The notes beneath the pieces were generated by a model, which worked only from the letters and a program-made list of their open reading frames with translations, did no database searches and was not told where the DNA came from. Below are positions 19,148 through 27,537 of a DNA stretch of 64,000 nt, one piece after another. Made by a program: the position numbers and the translations under genes. The stretch comes from CAIWHR01 sp963830485. GTDB taxonomy: Bacteria; Pseudomonadota; Gammaproteobacteria; Burkholderiales; Casimicrobiaceae. Every line of letters starts with the position of its first letter. The first letter of the stretch is position 1. The DNA lies in contig CAWHNE010000035.1 of NCBI GenBank assembly GCA_963830485.1, positions 62,001-126,000 of the forward strand. Reading direction: 5' to 3'.

Positions 19148-21295
19148 TCAGTAAGTCAGCAGCAGGTTGAACAGGATCGAATACTGCGTCTTGTTGCCTT
19201 CGAACGCGTAGAGCTGCTTCAGCCCCTGCCCGGGCACGAGCGCCGCCGCCGACGCGTTGACGACGATGTTCTGCGAGAACAGCGGTCGGTATTGGACCGC
19301 GACCGAGACGTCGGTGCCGAGGTTGCGGCTGATCGTCCCCTGATTGCGCAGCACCGAGAGCGACGACGTGTTCGCGAACCAGAGCTGGTTCACGTTGCCG
19401 ATCAGGCGCCAGCGCGGCGTCAGGTCGACGTCGGCGCCGAGCCCGATGAGCGCGAGGCCCGGATTCGTGAAGTTCGCCTGGCCCTCGTCCTTCGACGAGC
19501 GCAGCGCCGCGAGCACGCCGTTCCTGCCGGAGAGCGCGACGCCACCGCCGCCGATCAGCGGGACGGCCTGCCGTATCCAGTAGCTCGTGTCCGCGCCGGC
19601 GATCTGCGGATTCTCGAAGATCGCGTCGAAGCCGGTCGCCTTGCCGTCGAACGGATTGGAATCCCCGGTCTGGAAGAGACCGGTGCCGCGCACGCGGATC
19701 CAATCGAAGTCGCGCGATATCTCGGCGACCGCGTACGCCGCCTCGACGTTGACCTTCTGCTGCGCGAGCGGATCGTGGCTCACCGTCCCGAACGCGCCAT
19801 AGAGCGACGCCGACACGTTCCAGCGGCCGAAGTGACCGTCCCCGTTCAATCCGACGTAGGTGACCTGGTAGTCGTGCGGCTGCATGTCGCCGATCGCCGC
19901 CGGCCGCACCTGGAAGCCGTTCTTGTCGTAGAACGCCTCCTCGCTTTCGCGGTTGTCGTCGTAGACGACCGTGCCCTGCAGCGTGAACCCGGGCACGAAC
20001 GCATCCTGCCGGTACAGGTTGGCGACGAAGATGTTCTCGTTGCGCAGCGGCTTGTCGATCTCGTTGAGGCCGCTGTTGGTGTCCTTCTGCAAACGGCGGA
20101 ACCACGCAGCGTTGTACTGCCAGCGGTTGCTGTCGCGGGTGCCGAAGAAGCGGACGCCGAGCGGCTGGTCGATGAACAGCAGGCCGCGGAAGTCGGCGGT
20201 GAACGGCTGGATGCCGACCCGGATGTCGTCGAAGTCGTAGCGCACCGATGCGACGTGGTACTCGTAGTCGATGAAGAGCTCCTGCACCGCGAGCTGGCTG
20301 TCGTTGCGCGTCGTGCCCTTGCGCGGGTCGACGTTGACGCCGCGGACCTCGCCGACGTCGGTCCGGTTGAAGTTGATCACCGGCACGAAGCGGAACTCGA
20401 GCTCGGGCGGCTTGAATGTCGTGTCGCCCTTGATGAGCGACATCCCGAGCACGAAGTTCTGGACGAATTGCGACTGCCGGTTGCGGCCGAACTGGTCGTT
20501 CGACTGCGAGCGGTCCGTCGACTGCGCGCCGATCGCGGTCGGCACCTGCCGGAACTCGAACAGCGTGTCCGACACGAGGTTGAGCACGACGAACCAGTCC
20601 TCGCCGAAAGCCGGGCGGTCGCCTTTCAGCGTGTTCGGGTTGTACGGGTCGTACCAGCGGTTCTGCGTGAGCCCGAGCTGGTCGGTGAGCCGCCAGCGGT
20701 CGGGAAGCGGGATCGTCTCGCGCGGCAGCAGGGGCTCGGGCGGCGGCACCTGCCTCGGGTCGATCTCGGGAATGATCGGCTCGAGCGGGCGCCCCATCGG
20801 CCGTTGCTGAACGATGTGGTCGTCGGGCAGCGCCGCAGGTGCCGTTGCCTCGGGCGCGGGCGCCGCCGCGACTTCGGGCGCGGCGGTTCCGGGCATCGTG
20901 CGAGCGAGGCCCGGCGCGGGATCGACGCTGAAGTTCGGACTCGTCCGTCCGACGACGTAGCGGATCCACCCCGTGCGGCCGTCGGCGAGACGAATGCGGA
21001 ACCAGGCGCCGCGCCGGCCGTCGGCCTCGAAGCGGTCGCTCTGCTGCAGCTCCGCGATCACCGCGGACTTCCGATCGGGCTCGAGGTGGACGTCGACCTT
21101 CGAGGCGAGCACCTGCAGCTCGTAGCGTCCGTCCTTCGATTGCGGTGGCAACGCGGGCGCTGCGGCAGCCGCGGGCTTCGCTGCCGGTTGCGCCGGGCGC
21201 TCCGCCTGCGCGAACGCCGGGGCGCAGAGCGTCGTGGCGACGAGCGCGCACGCCGCGCCACGGAGCAACCGCAGATCAGATCCCGGCGCAGACAT
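19148..21295 (-). CDS. Outer-membrane beta-barrel with N-terminal SH3-like domain
   Basis: The 715-residue protein has a signal peptide (residues 1-29, ending APAFAQ). An SH3-like bacterial domain spans about residues 55-115 (VLASKVDVHLEPDRKSAVI, then GAWFRIRLADGRTGWI), and a Pro/Ala-rich linker follows. From about residue 195 to the end there are alternating amphipathic strands with aromatic girdles, for example RWQYNAAWFRRLQ and VRYDFDDIRVGIQPF. The end ILFNLLLTY has the terminal aromatic residue typical of barrels inserted by the BAM machinery. It overlaps the upstream lipoprotein gene by 20 bases and lies 11 bases before the decaheme gene. That arrangement is the one expected for a porin-cytochrome conduit; the SH3 part could bind peptidoglycan or the cytochrome. 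No strong similarity to MtrB is visible. Confidence 0.8.
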   Translation of the reverse strand: MSAPGSDLRLLRGAACALVATTLCAPAFAQAERPAQPAAKPAAAAAPALPPQSKDGRYELQVLASKVDVHLEPDRKSAVIAELQQSDRFEADGRRGAWFRIRLADGRTGWIRYVVGRTSPNFSVDPAPGLARTMPGTAAPEVAAAPAPEATAPAALPDDHIVQQRPMGRPLEPIIPEIDPRQVPPPEPLLPRETIPLPDRWRLTDQLGLTQNRWYDPYNPNTLKGDRPAFGEDWFVVLNLVSDTLFEFRQVPTAIGAQSTDRSQSNDQFGRNRQSQFVQNFVLGMSLIKGDTTFKPPELEFRFVPVINFNRTDVGEVRGVNVDPRKGTTRNDSQLAVQELFIDYEYHVASVRYDFDDIRVGIQPFTADFRGLLFIDQPLGVRFFGTRDSNRWQYNAAWFRRLQKDTNSGLNEIDKPLRNENIFVANLYRQDAFVPGFTLQGTVVYDDNRESEEAFYDKNGFQVRPAAIGDMQPHDYQVTYVGLNGDGHFGRWNVSASLYGAFGTVSHDPLAQQKVNVEAAYAVAEISRDFDWIRVRGTGLFQTGDSNPFDGKATGFDAIFENPQIAGADTSYWIRQAVPLIGGGGVALSGRNGVLAALRSSKDEGQANFTNPGLALIGLGADVDLTPRWRLIGNVNQLWFANTSSLSVLRNQGTISRNLGTDVSVAVQYRPLFSQNIVVNASAAALVPGQGLKQLYAFEGNKTQYSILFNLLLTY

Positions 21296-23165
21296 TCTGC
21301 TCGGTGCTTGCGTTGAACGGCGCTTGCGGACAATTCACGTAGCGCAGCCGCGTGCCGGTCCCCTGCGGCACGATGGTATCGGCGCGCAACGCGGCGGGCG
21401 CGTTCGCGATCGAATTGCCGAGCGCCGCTCCCGCGTTAGCGAGGCCCAGGAACGCAACCATGTCGTCCTGGTCGATCCCATCGCCCGAGACTCCGATCGC
21501 GCCGGCGAGCTGGCCGTTGCGGTAGACGGGCACGCTGCCGGCGAAGATCTGGATGCCGTTCGGCAGCTGCGTCAAGCCCGTGCAGCCCGTACCGTTGTCG
21601 CCGGCAGCGAGCGAGGCCACGAGCTTGTTCGCGACGAGATCGAGCTGCAGGCCGTCGTTGAACGGGCTCCACTGCGTGATCGGCGGGGAAAGCGGACCGT
21701 TGGCCGTCCCGGCGATGCCGTCCGGGAAGTACGGTCGCGCGAGATTGCCGAGCGCGCGGTTGCTGTAGGCCATGCCGTTCGCGAGCGCGGTCGGATCGGC
21801 GAGGAAAAGACGCATCGCCGTCACGTACGCGGAAATCGACACCGTTGTGGGCGTGGTCGTCGGATAGGTCGCGGGTGGCAGCGACGACAGCAGCGCCGCC
21901 GCGTTCGGATTCGTGAAGAATGCCGCGCTGCGGGCCTTTTGCACGGCGACGTCGGTCCCGAATACCGGCGCATCCGGCGTGCGGACGAGGCCCAGCACGA
22001 CGCCGTTGGTGTCGACGACGGCGACCGAAACCTGCGCCGCCGATCCCAGCGGCCGCCGGATCTGCGCGCGCGCGCGGTTCGCGACATCGAGACCGCTCTT
22101 CAGCATCTGCGTCACGTCTGCCTGCGTGAGCATGCCGTCGGTCCCGGGCTTCGGCGGGAATCGGTTCGCGTTCGCGACGTCGACGAGCACGTACGCGCCC
22201 TGCCCCGCGAACGCGGGATTCGCGTCCGGGCGATAGCCCGATGCCGGCGTGCCGAACGCGACGCCGGCGACGATGGGGTTGCCGCCGTAGCCCGCGACGT
22301 TGACGAGATTGCCCGTGGGGCCATTGATCGCCGCGAACGGCGGCGCGCTCGCGGGAGCGCTCGCGAGCGATTCGCTGTCGACGTAGCGCAGCGTGCGGCC
22401 GTCGACGGTGATCTGGTTTGCGCGCCGGTCGGCCGGCGCGTCGAAACCGGACGCACCGGCCACCGCGATCAGCTCGTCGACATCCGAGTCGGCGTTGTAG
22501 ATGTCGAGGTCGATCGTGTAGGTCCCGTCGGCCAGCACGCCGATCCCGCCGACCACGGTGCCGTTCTTGAACAACGGCAGCCCGCCCGGATCGCCGGCGA
22601 GGCCGAGCGGCGCGCGCTTCGGGCCGATCGTTCCCGCCGCGGCCTGCTGGTTCACGTCCGAGCACGAGAGCTGGCTGAACTGCACGCCCGACAGCGGTCC
22701 CGACGGCTGGTTCCGCTCGCCCGGATTGAAGTTCTGCTGGATGATCTGGCTCGCCGTGCGCGTCGAGAACGCGTTGCCCTCGGACGACAGGTACGCGCCG
22801 GTGATCGCCTTCGAGATCGCTGCGAGCTCGGAGGGCAGGATCGCGAGGCCCTCGAGCCCGCCGGTCACGCCACGGCCGGATGAGATCGTGAACGTCGCCG
22901 GCGCGCCGTTCATCTTGAACACCGCGAGCACGTTGCCGACGCGGTCGACGACCGCGATCGTCGCCTTCGCCCCCCGCGCGCCGGCCTCGGCGACCGCTTG
23001 CGCAATCGCCTGCTCCACGTCCGCAACGGTCAGCGCCGTCGGGCTCGTCCCTTCGCAACTGCCGCCGCAGCCGCCGGCGCCGCTGCCGCCGCCGCCTCCA
23101 CAACCGGCAAGAGCGACGGCGCAGAGGAGCGCGACGGCCGTCGCGATCGATCGACGTGCGCTCAT
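21276..23165 (-). CDS. Lipoprotein with two GlcG/HbpS-type heme-binding domains
   Basis: The 629-residue precursor has a lipobox (ALAGC, Cys22) followed by a glycine-rich linker, so it should be a lipid-anchored envelope protein. Two GlcG/HbpS modules follow. The first (about residues 45-240) has VEQAIAQAVAEAGARG, IAVVDRVGNVLAVFKM and GTVVGGIGVLADG. The second (about 340-600) has VANRARAQI, VAVVDTNGVVLGLVRT and GQLAGAIGVSGDGIDQD. HbpS-like proteins bind heme and iron in the envelope; no direct catalytic motif is visible. Its place between two multiheme genes suggests heme handling or assembly of the conduit (inference). It starts 25 bases after the FHA-decaheme gene and overlaps the barrel gene. 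Confidence 0.8.
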   Translation of the reverse strand: MSARRSIATAVALLCAVALAGCGGGGGSGAGGCGGSCEGTSPTALTVADVEQAIAQAVAEAGARGAKATIAVVDRVGNVLAVFKMNGAPATFTISSGRGVTGGLEGLAILPSELAAISKAITGAYLSSEGNAFSTRTASQIIQQNFNPGERNQPSGPLSGVQFSQLSCSDVNQQAAAGTIGPKRAPLGLAGDPGGLPLFKNGTVVGGIGVLADGTYTIDLDIYNADSDVDELIAVAGASGFDAPADRRANQITVDGRTLRYVDSESLASAPASAPPFAAINGPTGNLVNVAGYGGNPIVAGVAFGTPASGYRPDANPAFAGQGAYVLVDVANANRFPPKPGTDGMLTQADVTQMLKSGLDVANRARAQIRRPLGSAAQVSVAVVDTNGVVLGLVRTPDAPVFGTDVAVQKARSAAFFTNPNAAALLSSLPPATYPTTTPTTVSISAYVTAMRLFLADPTALANGMAYSNRALGNLARPYFPDGIAGTANGPLSPPITQWSPFNDGLQLDLVANKLVASLAAGDNGTGCTGLTQLPNGIQIFAGSVPVYRNGQLAGAIGVSGDGIDQDDMVAFLGLANAGAALGNSIANAPAALRADTIVPQGTGTRLRYVNCPQAPFNASTEQNVCAGI

Positions 23166-23190
23166 TGGGTACCCTCCCCCAGGCTCGCGC

Positions 23191-24900
23191 TCATGGTCGC
23201 GCTCCCGCCGTCATCGATCTGTCCATGGGCGGATGGCCCGGCAGATGGAAGCCGTGGCAGTCGATGCAGGTCGACGCGACCTTGTTCGCCGCCGGCGCGT
23301 TGCCCGCGTGGCACTTGCGGCACGATTCGATCGAGGGTATGGCAATGTCGGCCGAGGATTTCGACTCGGCCACCTTGTCGTGGCATTCCTCGCACTTGTA
23401 CGTGCGGTGCTTGTCGTGGTCGAAGCGCGCCGCGGGGAGCCACGTCGCGGCAACGTGCACGGGCGCCACATTGTAGGCGATGCCGTCCTGCTCGCCCCTC
23501 GGCCCCGTCGCCTTGACGACGTCGTGGCACACGATGCAGACGCGCGCCTCGAAGAGGTCCTGCGCGACCTGCTCGCCCTTCGCGCGAGCCCATGCCAGCG
23601 CGCGCTGCCGCTGCTCTTCGGTCATCGTGCCGCCGGTCGGCCCGGGGACGCGGCGCCGGATGTCGCCCGTGTCGATGGTGTCGACCGGGACCTTGTTGAG
23701 GGCGAGGTTGGCGTAGAACTCCTGCATGGTCTGCATCACCCCGTCGACAGAGCCGTGCGGAACCTGCCGCGACGTCACGGCCGGCTCGAATTCGAGCGTG
23801 TGGCATTCGAGGCAGTGCTTCGTCATCACGACCCGCTCGAACGAGCGCCCGCTCGCGTCGGGCACGTGACAGCTGCGGCACGTCAGCGTGACGCGTCCCT
23901 TCGTGCCGCGAATGCTCTGCTTCAGGTGGTCGGCATGCGGGAACTTGAGGTGCGATCGCTCGACGAGGTTCGCCTTGTCGCCCTGCGCGACGCGCACGAC
24001 GTCGTCGCGGCCCGGACCTCGCCAAAGCATGAGCCTGAACTCGGGATGCGCCTTCGCGAAATCGGAGGCGTTGTCGAGCTTCGTGTCCGCGAAGCGCCGC
24101 TTGAGATCGCGGTGGCAGCTCGTGCACAGCCCCGTATCGCTTTGCACGAGGCCCTCGTCGCCCTTGTGATCGGCATGGCAGGTCGCGCAGCGCGTGCGCC
24201 CGAAGAGCTGCGCCTGCATTTCCGCCGTCGGCGCGTGGCCCGTGACGTTCTTGTGGCAGCCGAGACACGTCCGGTCGCGCACGCGCACGAACGGCAGCTC
24301 GTGGCATTTGCTGCAGTCGTGGCCGAATCCGTCATGCCCGGACGCGAGCGGTCCGGGGTTCCAGGACCGGTCCGGCGTGAGCGAAAGGCGGGCGGTCATC
24401 GTCCGCAGCATCGGAGTCGACACGTCGACGACGGGAATCGCGATGAACAGCGCGAGCACGGTCACCGCGAGCACCCACGCCGGCCAGCGCTTGGCGAGGC
24501 CCGTCGCGGCCAGCGACATCCGGGACCGGCGCTTGATCTCGGCCAAGTCGTCGGGCAACGGACGCAGGAGCTCGATCGCGATCGCGAGGTCGGCACCGGC
24601 CGGCGGCGCTTCGACCGTGAGCGCATACGGGCCGATCTCGACGCGCGAGCCGGGCGCGAGCGTCGCCTCGGGATCGGGACGGCCATCGACCAGAAGCTTG
24701 GCCGTCCCCACCGCGGTCAGCCGGATCTTGCCTTCGGCCCGGTAGATCGTCGCGTGCTCGAGCGCGACGCGCGGATCCGGGAGGTGGACCTCGCAGCGCG
24801 CGCCGCGGCCGATTGCGAGCGTCTCGCCGTCGATCGTCCGCGCGACACGCACCGGACGCCCCTTCCGGTTGCGCGTGACGGAGACGATGACGATCTTCAT
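23191..24900 (-). CDS. FHA domain-transmembrane-decaheme cytochrome c fusion
   Basis: 569 residues. Residues 1-98 form an FHA domain (IGRGARCEVHLPDPRVALEH, with Gly31-Arg32 and His49 at the phosphothreonine-binding positions). A single membrane helix lies at 140-158 (PAWVLAVTVLALFIAIPVV), and ten CXXCH sites follow: CSKCH, CLGCH, CATCH, CTSCH, CRSCH, CLECH, CIVCH, CEECH, CRKCH and CIDCH. The hemes must face the periplasm, where c-type cytochromes are matured, so the FHA domain faces the cytoplasm. The spacing of sites resembles cytochrome c7/NapC-type multiheme chains. It begins seven bases after the di-heme b gene, which suggests a quinol-oxidising pair. FHA on a multiheme cytochrome implies control by protein phosphorylation; that is inference. 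Confidence 0.9.
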   Translation of the reverse strand: MKIVIVSVTRNRKGRPVRVARTIDGETLAIGRGARCEVHLPDPRVALEHATIYRAEGKIRLTAVGTAKLLVDGRPDPEATLAPGSRVEIGPYALTVEAPPAGADLAIAIELLRPLPDDLAEIKRRSRMSLAATGLAKRWPAWVLAVTVLALFIAIPVVDVSTPMLRTMTARLSLTPDRSWNPGPLASGHDGFGHDCSKCHELPFVRVRDRTCLGCHKNVTGHAPTAEMQAQLFGRTRCATCHADHKGDEGLVQSDTGLCTSCHRDLKRRFADTKLDNASDFAKAHPEFRLMLWRGPGRDDVVRVAQGDKANLVERSHLKFPHADHLKQSIRGTKGRVTLTCRSCHVPDASGRSFERVVMTKHCLECHTLEFEPAVTSRQVPHGSVDGVMQTMQEFYANLALNKVPVDTIDTGDIRRRVPGPTGGTMTEEQRQRALAWARAKGEQVAQDLFEARVCIVCHDVVKATGPRGEQDGIAYNVAPVHVAATWLPAARFDHDKHRTYKCEECHDKVAESKSSADIAIPSIESCRKCHAGNAPAANKVASTCIDCHGFHLPGHPPMDRSMTAGARP

Positions 24901-24907
24901 CGCCTCA

Positions 24908-25741
24908 TCACCAGTAGATGAACACGCTGACGATGTGTGCGGCGAGCGCCGCCAAGAGCGCGATCGTCAGCGGCACGTGGACGTACAGCCAGACGTCGAG
25001 ACGGGCTTTCAGCGCGACGGCAAGGCGCGCCCGGCCGACGAGCTCCTGTTTGCGGACCATCAGCGCATAGAGCTGCTGATTGGCGCGGGCTTCGTTGCCG
25101 CGCAGCTCCTTGCCGAGCGTCTGCAGCCCCGTGACGGCCGCGGCGGTCGGGCATTTCCGGTCGCGCCCGGCGAGCTGCGCACGGAAGCCGCCGCCGATCC
25201 GAGTCCCTTGCGCGGCCGCGAGCACGAGCCGGTTGACCGCGTCGGGGAGCGACAGCGCGAGCGCGCGCATCTGGCGGTCGAAGTCCGCGATCTTGAGCAG
25301 CAGCGACTCCTGCGTGTCATCGCCGAGCGCGTCGGTGATCGCGCGCGGATAGCGAAGATAGGCGAAGATCCCGTAGAAGCCCGACAGGATGACCGCGACC
25401 ATCAGCGCGTAGGCGAGCGTGTGCACGTTCCAGCCAACCTCGAACGCGGTGTGCAGGGTCGCGATCACGAGAAGCGCGGTGCCGAGGTACACGTGCGCCG
25501 AGAGCCAGCCCTGCAGCGTGGCGGCCGTCGAGTGGTACTGCCGCTTGCGCACGCCGAACCACGTGAGCCACAGGATCAGAAGCGCACCGATCGTCCCCAG
25601 CGTGTAGCCCATGGCGCTGCCGCCGTAGCGTCCGTGCGGCGGGCGATCGAGTGCGTAGGCGGCGATCGCGGCAACGATGGCGACGGCGCTGATCTTGAGC
25701 CAGCGATACCTCGCGTACGCCAACACCGACTGGTGCCGCAC
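24908..25741 (-). CDS. Integral membrane di-heme b-type cytochrome
   Basis: The 277-residue membrane protein has about five helices (near residues 17-30, 44-64, 80-99, 106-128 and 250-275). Histidines at 83 and 97 in one helix and at 255 and 269 in another have the 14-residue spacing of two stacked b-type hemes; His107 is a further candidate. A soluble loop of about 110 residues lies between the fourth and fifth helices. No signal peptide is needed. It is the first gene of the seven-gene minus-strand operon and is followed after seven bases by the FHA-decaheme gene, so it is the likely inner-membrane electron entry point. The exact family is not recognised; a ferric-reductase-like or cytochrome b561-like protein is the nearest description. 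Confidence 0.7.
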   Translation of the reverse strand: MRHQSVLAYARYRWLKISAVAIVAAIAAYALDRPPHGRYGGSAMGYTLGTIGALLILWLTWFGVRKRQYHSTAATLQGWLSAHVYLGTALLVIATLHTAFEVGWNVHTLAYALMVAVILSGFYGIFAYLRYPRAITDALGDDTQESLLLKIADFDRQMRALALSLPDAVNRLVLAAAQGTRIGGGFRAQLAGRDRKCPTAAAVTGLQTLGKELRGNEARANQQLYALMVRKQELVGRARLAVALKARLDVWLYVHVPLTIALLAALAAHIVSVFIYW

Positions 25742-25866
25742 GTGCTCCCCTTCCCGCGACCAGCGGACGAGCCCCGGCGGACCCGTGCTGCGCTTGCGGC
25801 GACGATGGCGGCCGGAAGCGCGAACGAGAATCGTATCCGGCTCGGTCCTCCTGTGGCGCCGAGTGT

Positions 25867-26134
25867 AGAACCTATCTCACGATCCGTCACGGGTGCGACG
25901 GGATTCCCGGGGGCCGCAGTTCCAGGCGCGAGGAGCGCCGTTTGGCTGGCCCAAACAAGCGATGAGCAACGCCGAAATGCGGCCCCGGGGACCCGGTCCC
26001 TTCGGGTTGCGGCCAGAAAGCCCGGCCGCTGCGTTGCTCGTCGTTGCGTAGGCACTGCTACGCTGCCTCCTCGCGCCTTGCTGCCGGGCTTTCTGGCCGC
26101 AACGCATCCCGCGACGGATCGTGAGATAGGTTCT
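25867..26134. mobile_element. 268-bp MITE-like element with 22-bp perfect terminal inverted repeats
   Basis: AGAACCTATCTCACGATCCG plus TC (25867-25888) is repeated in exact inverse at 26113-26134. Inside, GCGGCCAGAAAGCCCGG and its inverse CCGGGCTTTCTGGCCGC form a second hairpin. No transposase is encoded. It fills most of the gap between the divergent cytochrome operons, so promoters of one or both may lie in it. Confidence 0.75.
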
Positions 26135-26203
26135 GTGGTCGAGGCCCGATTTGCAAGCCCGCGCTCCATTGGGCATCCAGCCCTTCCCGCGGTGCACCCC
26201 CCT

Positions 26204-26212
26204 TGCTATGAT
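26204..26212 (+). promoter_or_regulatory. Extended -10 promoter candidate for the TPR-barrel/FecR/octaheme operon
   Basis: TGC followed by TATGAT (26207-26212) fits an extended -10 element; no good -35 box is present. Transcription would begin near 26219, only about five bases before the ATG at 26224, and there is no ribosome site. The mRNA may therefore be nearly leaderless, or the true start may lie further in. Confidence 0.45.
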
Positions 26213-26223
26213 CGTTTGCTTCC

Positions 26224-27537
26224 ATGCGTCCCCCGCTACTGCACTGCAAGGCCATTGCGTTCGCGAGCGCGGCGTTCGCGTTCGGTGCGGCCGCGGCGCC
26301 ACTCGACGACGTGCGCGCACTGGTCGAGGCCGGCAATTCCGCCGACGCATTCGCTCGCTGCGCGACGCTCGACGTGACAGCCGAGCCGCGAGCCGATCTG
26401 TGGTGCGGCATCGCGGCGGTCGACGTCGGCCGCGCGGGTGTCGGCGTGTTCGCGCTCGAGCGCTACGTGCTGCGTTTTCCCGACGACGCGCGCGGCAGGC
26501 TCGAGCTCGCGCGGGCGTACTTCTACGCCGGCGACTATCCACGCGCGCAAGCCGAGTTCGACGCGGTATCGAAGGAGCGCCCGCCGGCCGAGGTCCAGGC
26601 GGGGATCGACCGCTATCTCGACGCGCTGCGCGTGCGGCAGGCGCAATACCATCCCACGCTGTTCGCGTTCGTCGAGCTGGGCGGCGGCTACGACAGCAAT
26701 GCGAACGCCGGCGTTGCGCAGTCGGACATCACGCTGCCCGTGTTCGGCCCCGTGATCGTCGCGCCGCTGGGTGTGGCGACGGGGTCTGGCTTCGGCTGGG
26801 TGGCGGCGGCCGTGCAGGGAACCTATCCGGTGGCGCCGGGCGTCGCGCTGTTCGGCTCGCTCGCCGGCAACGGCACGTTCTACGGCAGCGCATCCGAGTT
26901 CGACCTCGCGAACGGCTCGGTCGCCGCCGGCGCGAGCTACCTTGCCGGGAAGAACTTCTTCGCGCTTACGTATGCGCACGCCGAGATCGCCGTCGACGGC
27001 TCGCGTTACCGCTACAGCGACGGCGTCGGCTTCGAATGGCGCCGGCAGCTCTCCGAGCGATCGATGCTGTCGATCGTGCCGCAATACGCGCGGCTCGCCT
27101 ACACCGGGAACAATTCGGCGCGCGACGCCGACTACACGGCCGTCGCAGCGACGTACCGGCAGCAGTGGGTGGGCTGGGGCCAGCCGGTGCTGAACGTGAC
27201 CGGGTACTTCGGCGACGAGCACGACACGAAGGGATTCGCGTATCTCGGCCGCCGGCTCTACGGCGTGCTGGGCGACGTCACGGTCACGCCGTCGCCGCCG
27301 TGGGCGCTGACGGCCTCGCTCGCGTGGGTGCGCAGCGATTACGATGCGCCCTATCCAATCCTCGACGTGACGCGCCGCGACGACAACTGGGCGCTGAATC
27401 TCGCTGCCGCGTACTTCTTCACGCGCAACTGGAGCGCGCGCGTCGAATATCAGTACGCGCGGAACAATTCCAACCTCGCGCTCTACGAGTATTCGCGCAA
27501 CGTGGGCGCGCTCAAGCTGCGCTACGAGTACAAATGA
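26224..27537 (+). CDS. TPR-containing outer-membrane barrel of the Slam/DUF560 type
   Basis: 437 residues. A signal peptide (FASAAFAFGAAAA) is followed by a TPR-like helical part (about residues 25-135; GRLELARAYFYAGDYPRAQAEF). The C-terminal barrel of about 280 residues begins ELGGGYDSNANAGV, the hallmark entry of the surface-lipoprotein-assembly-modifier (Slam/DUF560) barrel. Strands such as WSARVEYQYARNNSNLALYEY and the last strand LKLRYEYK end the barrel. Slam proteins help lipoproteins or other substrates across the outer membrane; here the FecR and cytochrome genes follow with overlaps, so one of them could be the client (inference). Its stop overlaps the next start as ATGA. Confidence 0.8.
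   Translation: MRPPLLHCKAIAFASAAFAFGAAAAPLDDVRALVEAGNSADAFARCATLDVTAEPRADLWCGIAAVDVGRAGVGVFALERYVLRFPDDARGRLELARAYFYAGDYPRAQAEFDAVSKERPPAEVQAGIDRYLDALRVRQAQYHPTLFAFVELGGGYDSNANAGVAQSDITLPVFGPVIVAPLGVATGSGFGWVAAAVQGTYPVAPGVALFGSLAGNGTFYGSASEFDLANGSVAAGASYLAGKNFFALTYAHAEIAVDGSRYRYSDGVGFEWRRQLSERSMLSIVPQYARLAYTGNNSARDADYTAVAATYRQQWVGWGQPVLNVTGYFGDEHDTKGFAYLGRRLYGVLGDVTVTPSPPWALTASLAWVRSDYDAPYPILDVTRRDDNWALNLAAAYFFTRNWSARVEYQYARNNSNLALYEYSRNVGALKLRYEYK

Noticed and set aside
16296..21251. A 1,651-codon open frame on the minus strand
   Set aside because: Only its part from 19136 to about 18235 is real (the start of the decaheme gene); the rest is out of frame with the barrel and cytochrome genes.
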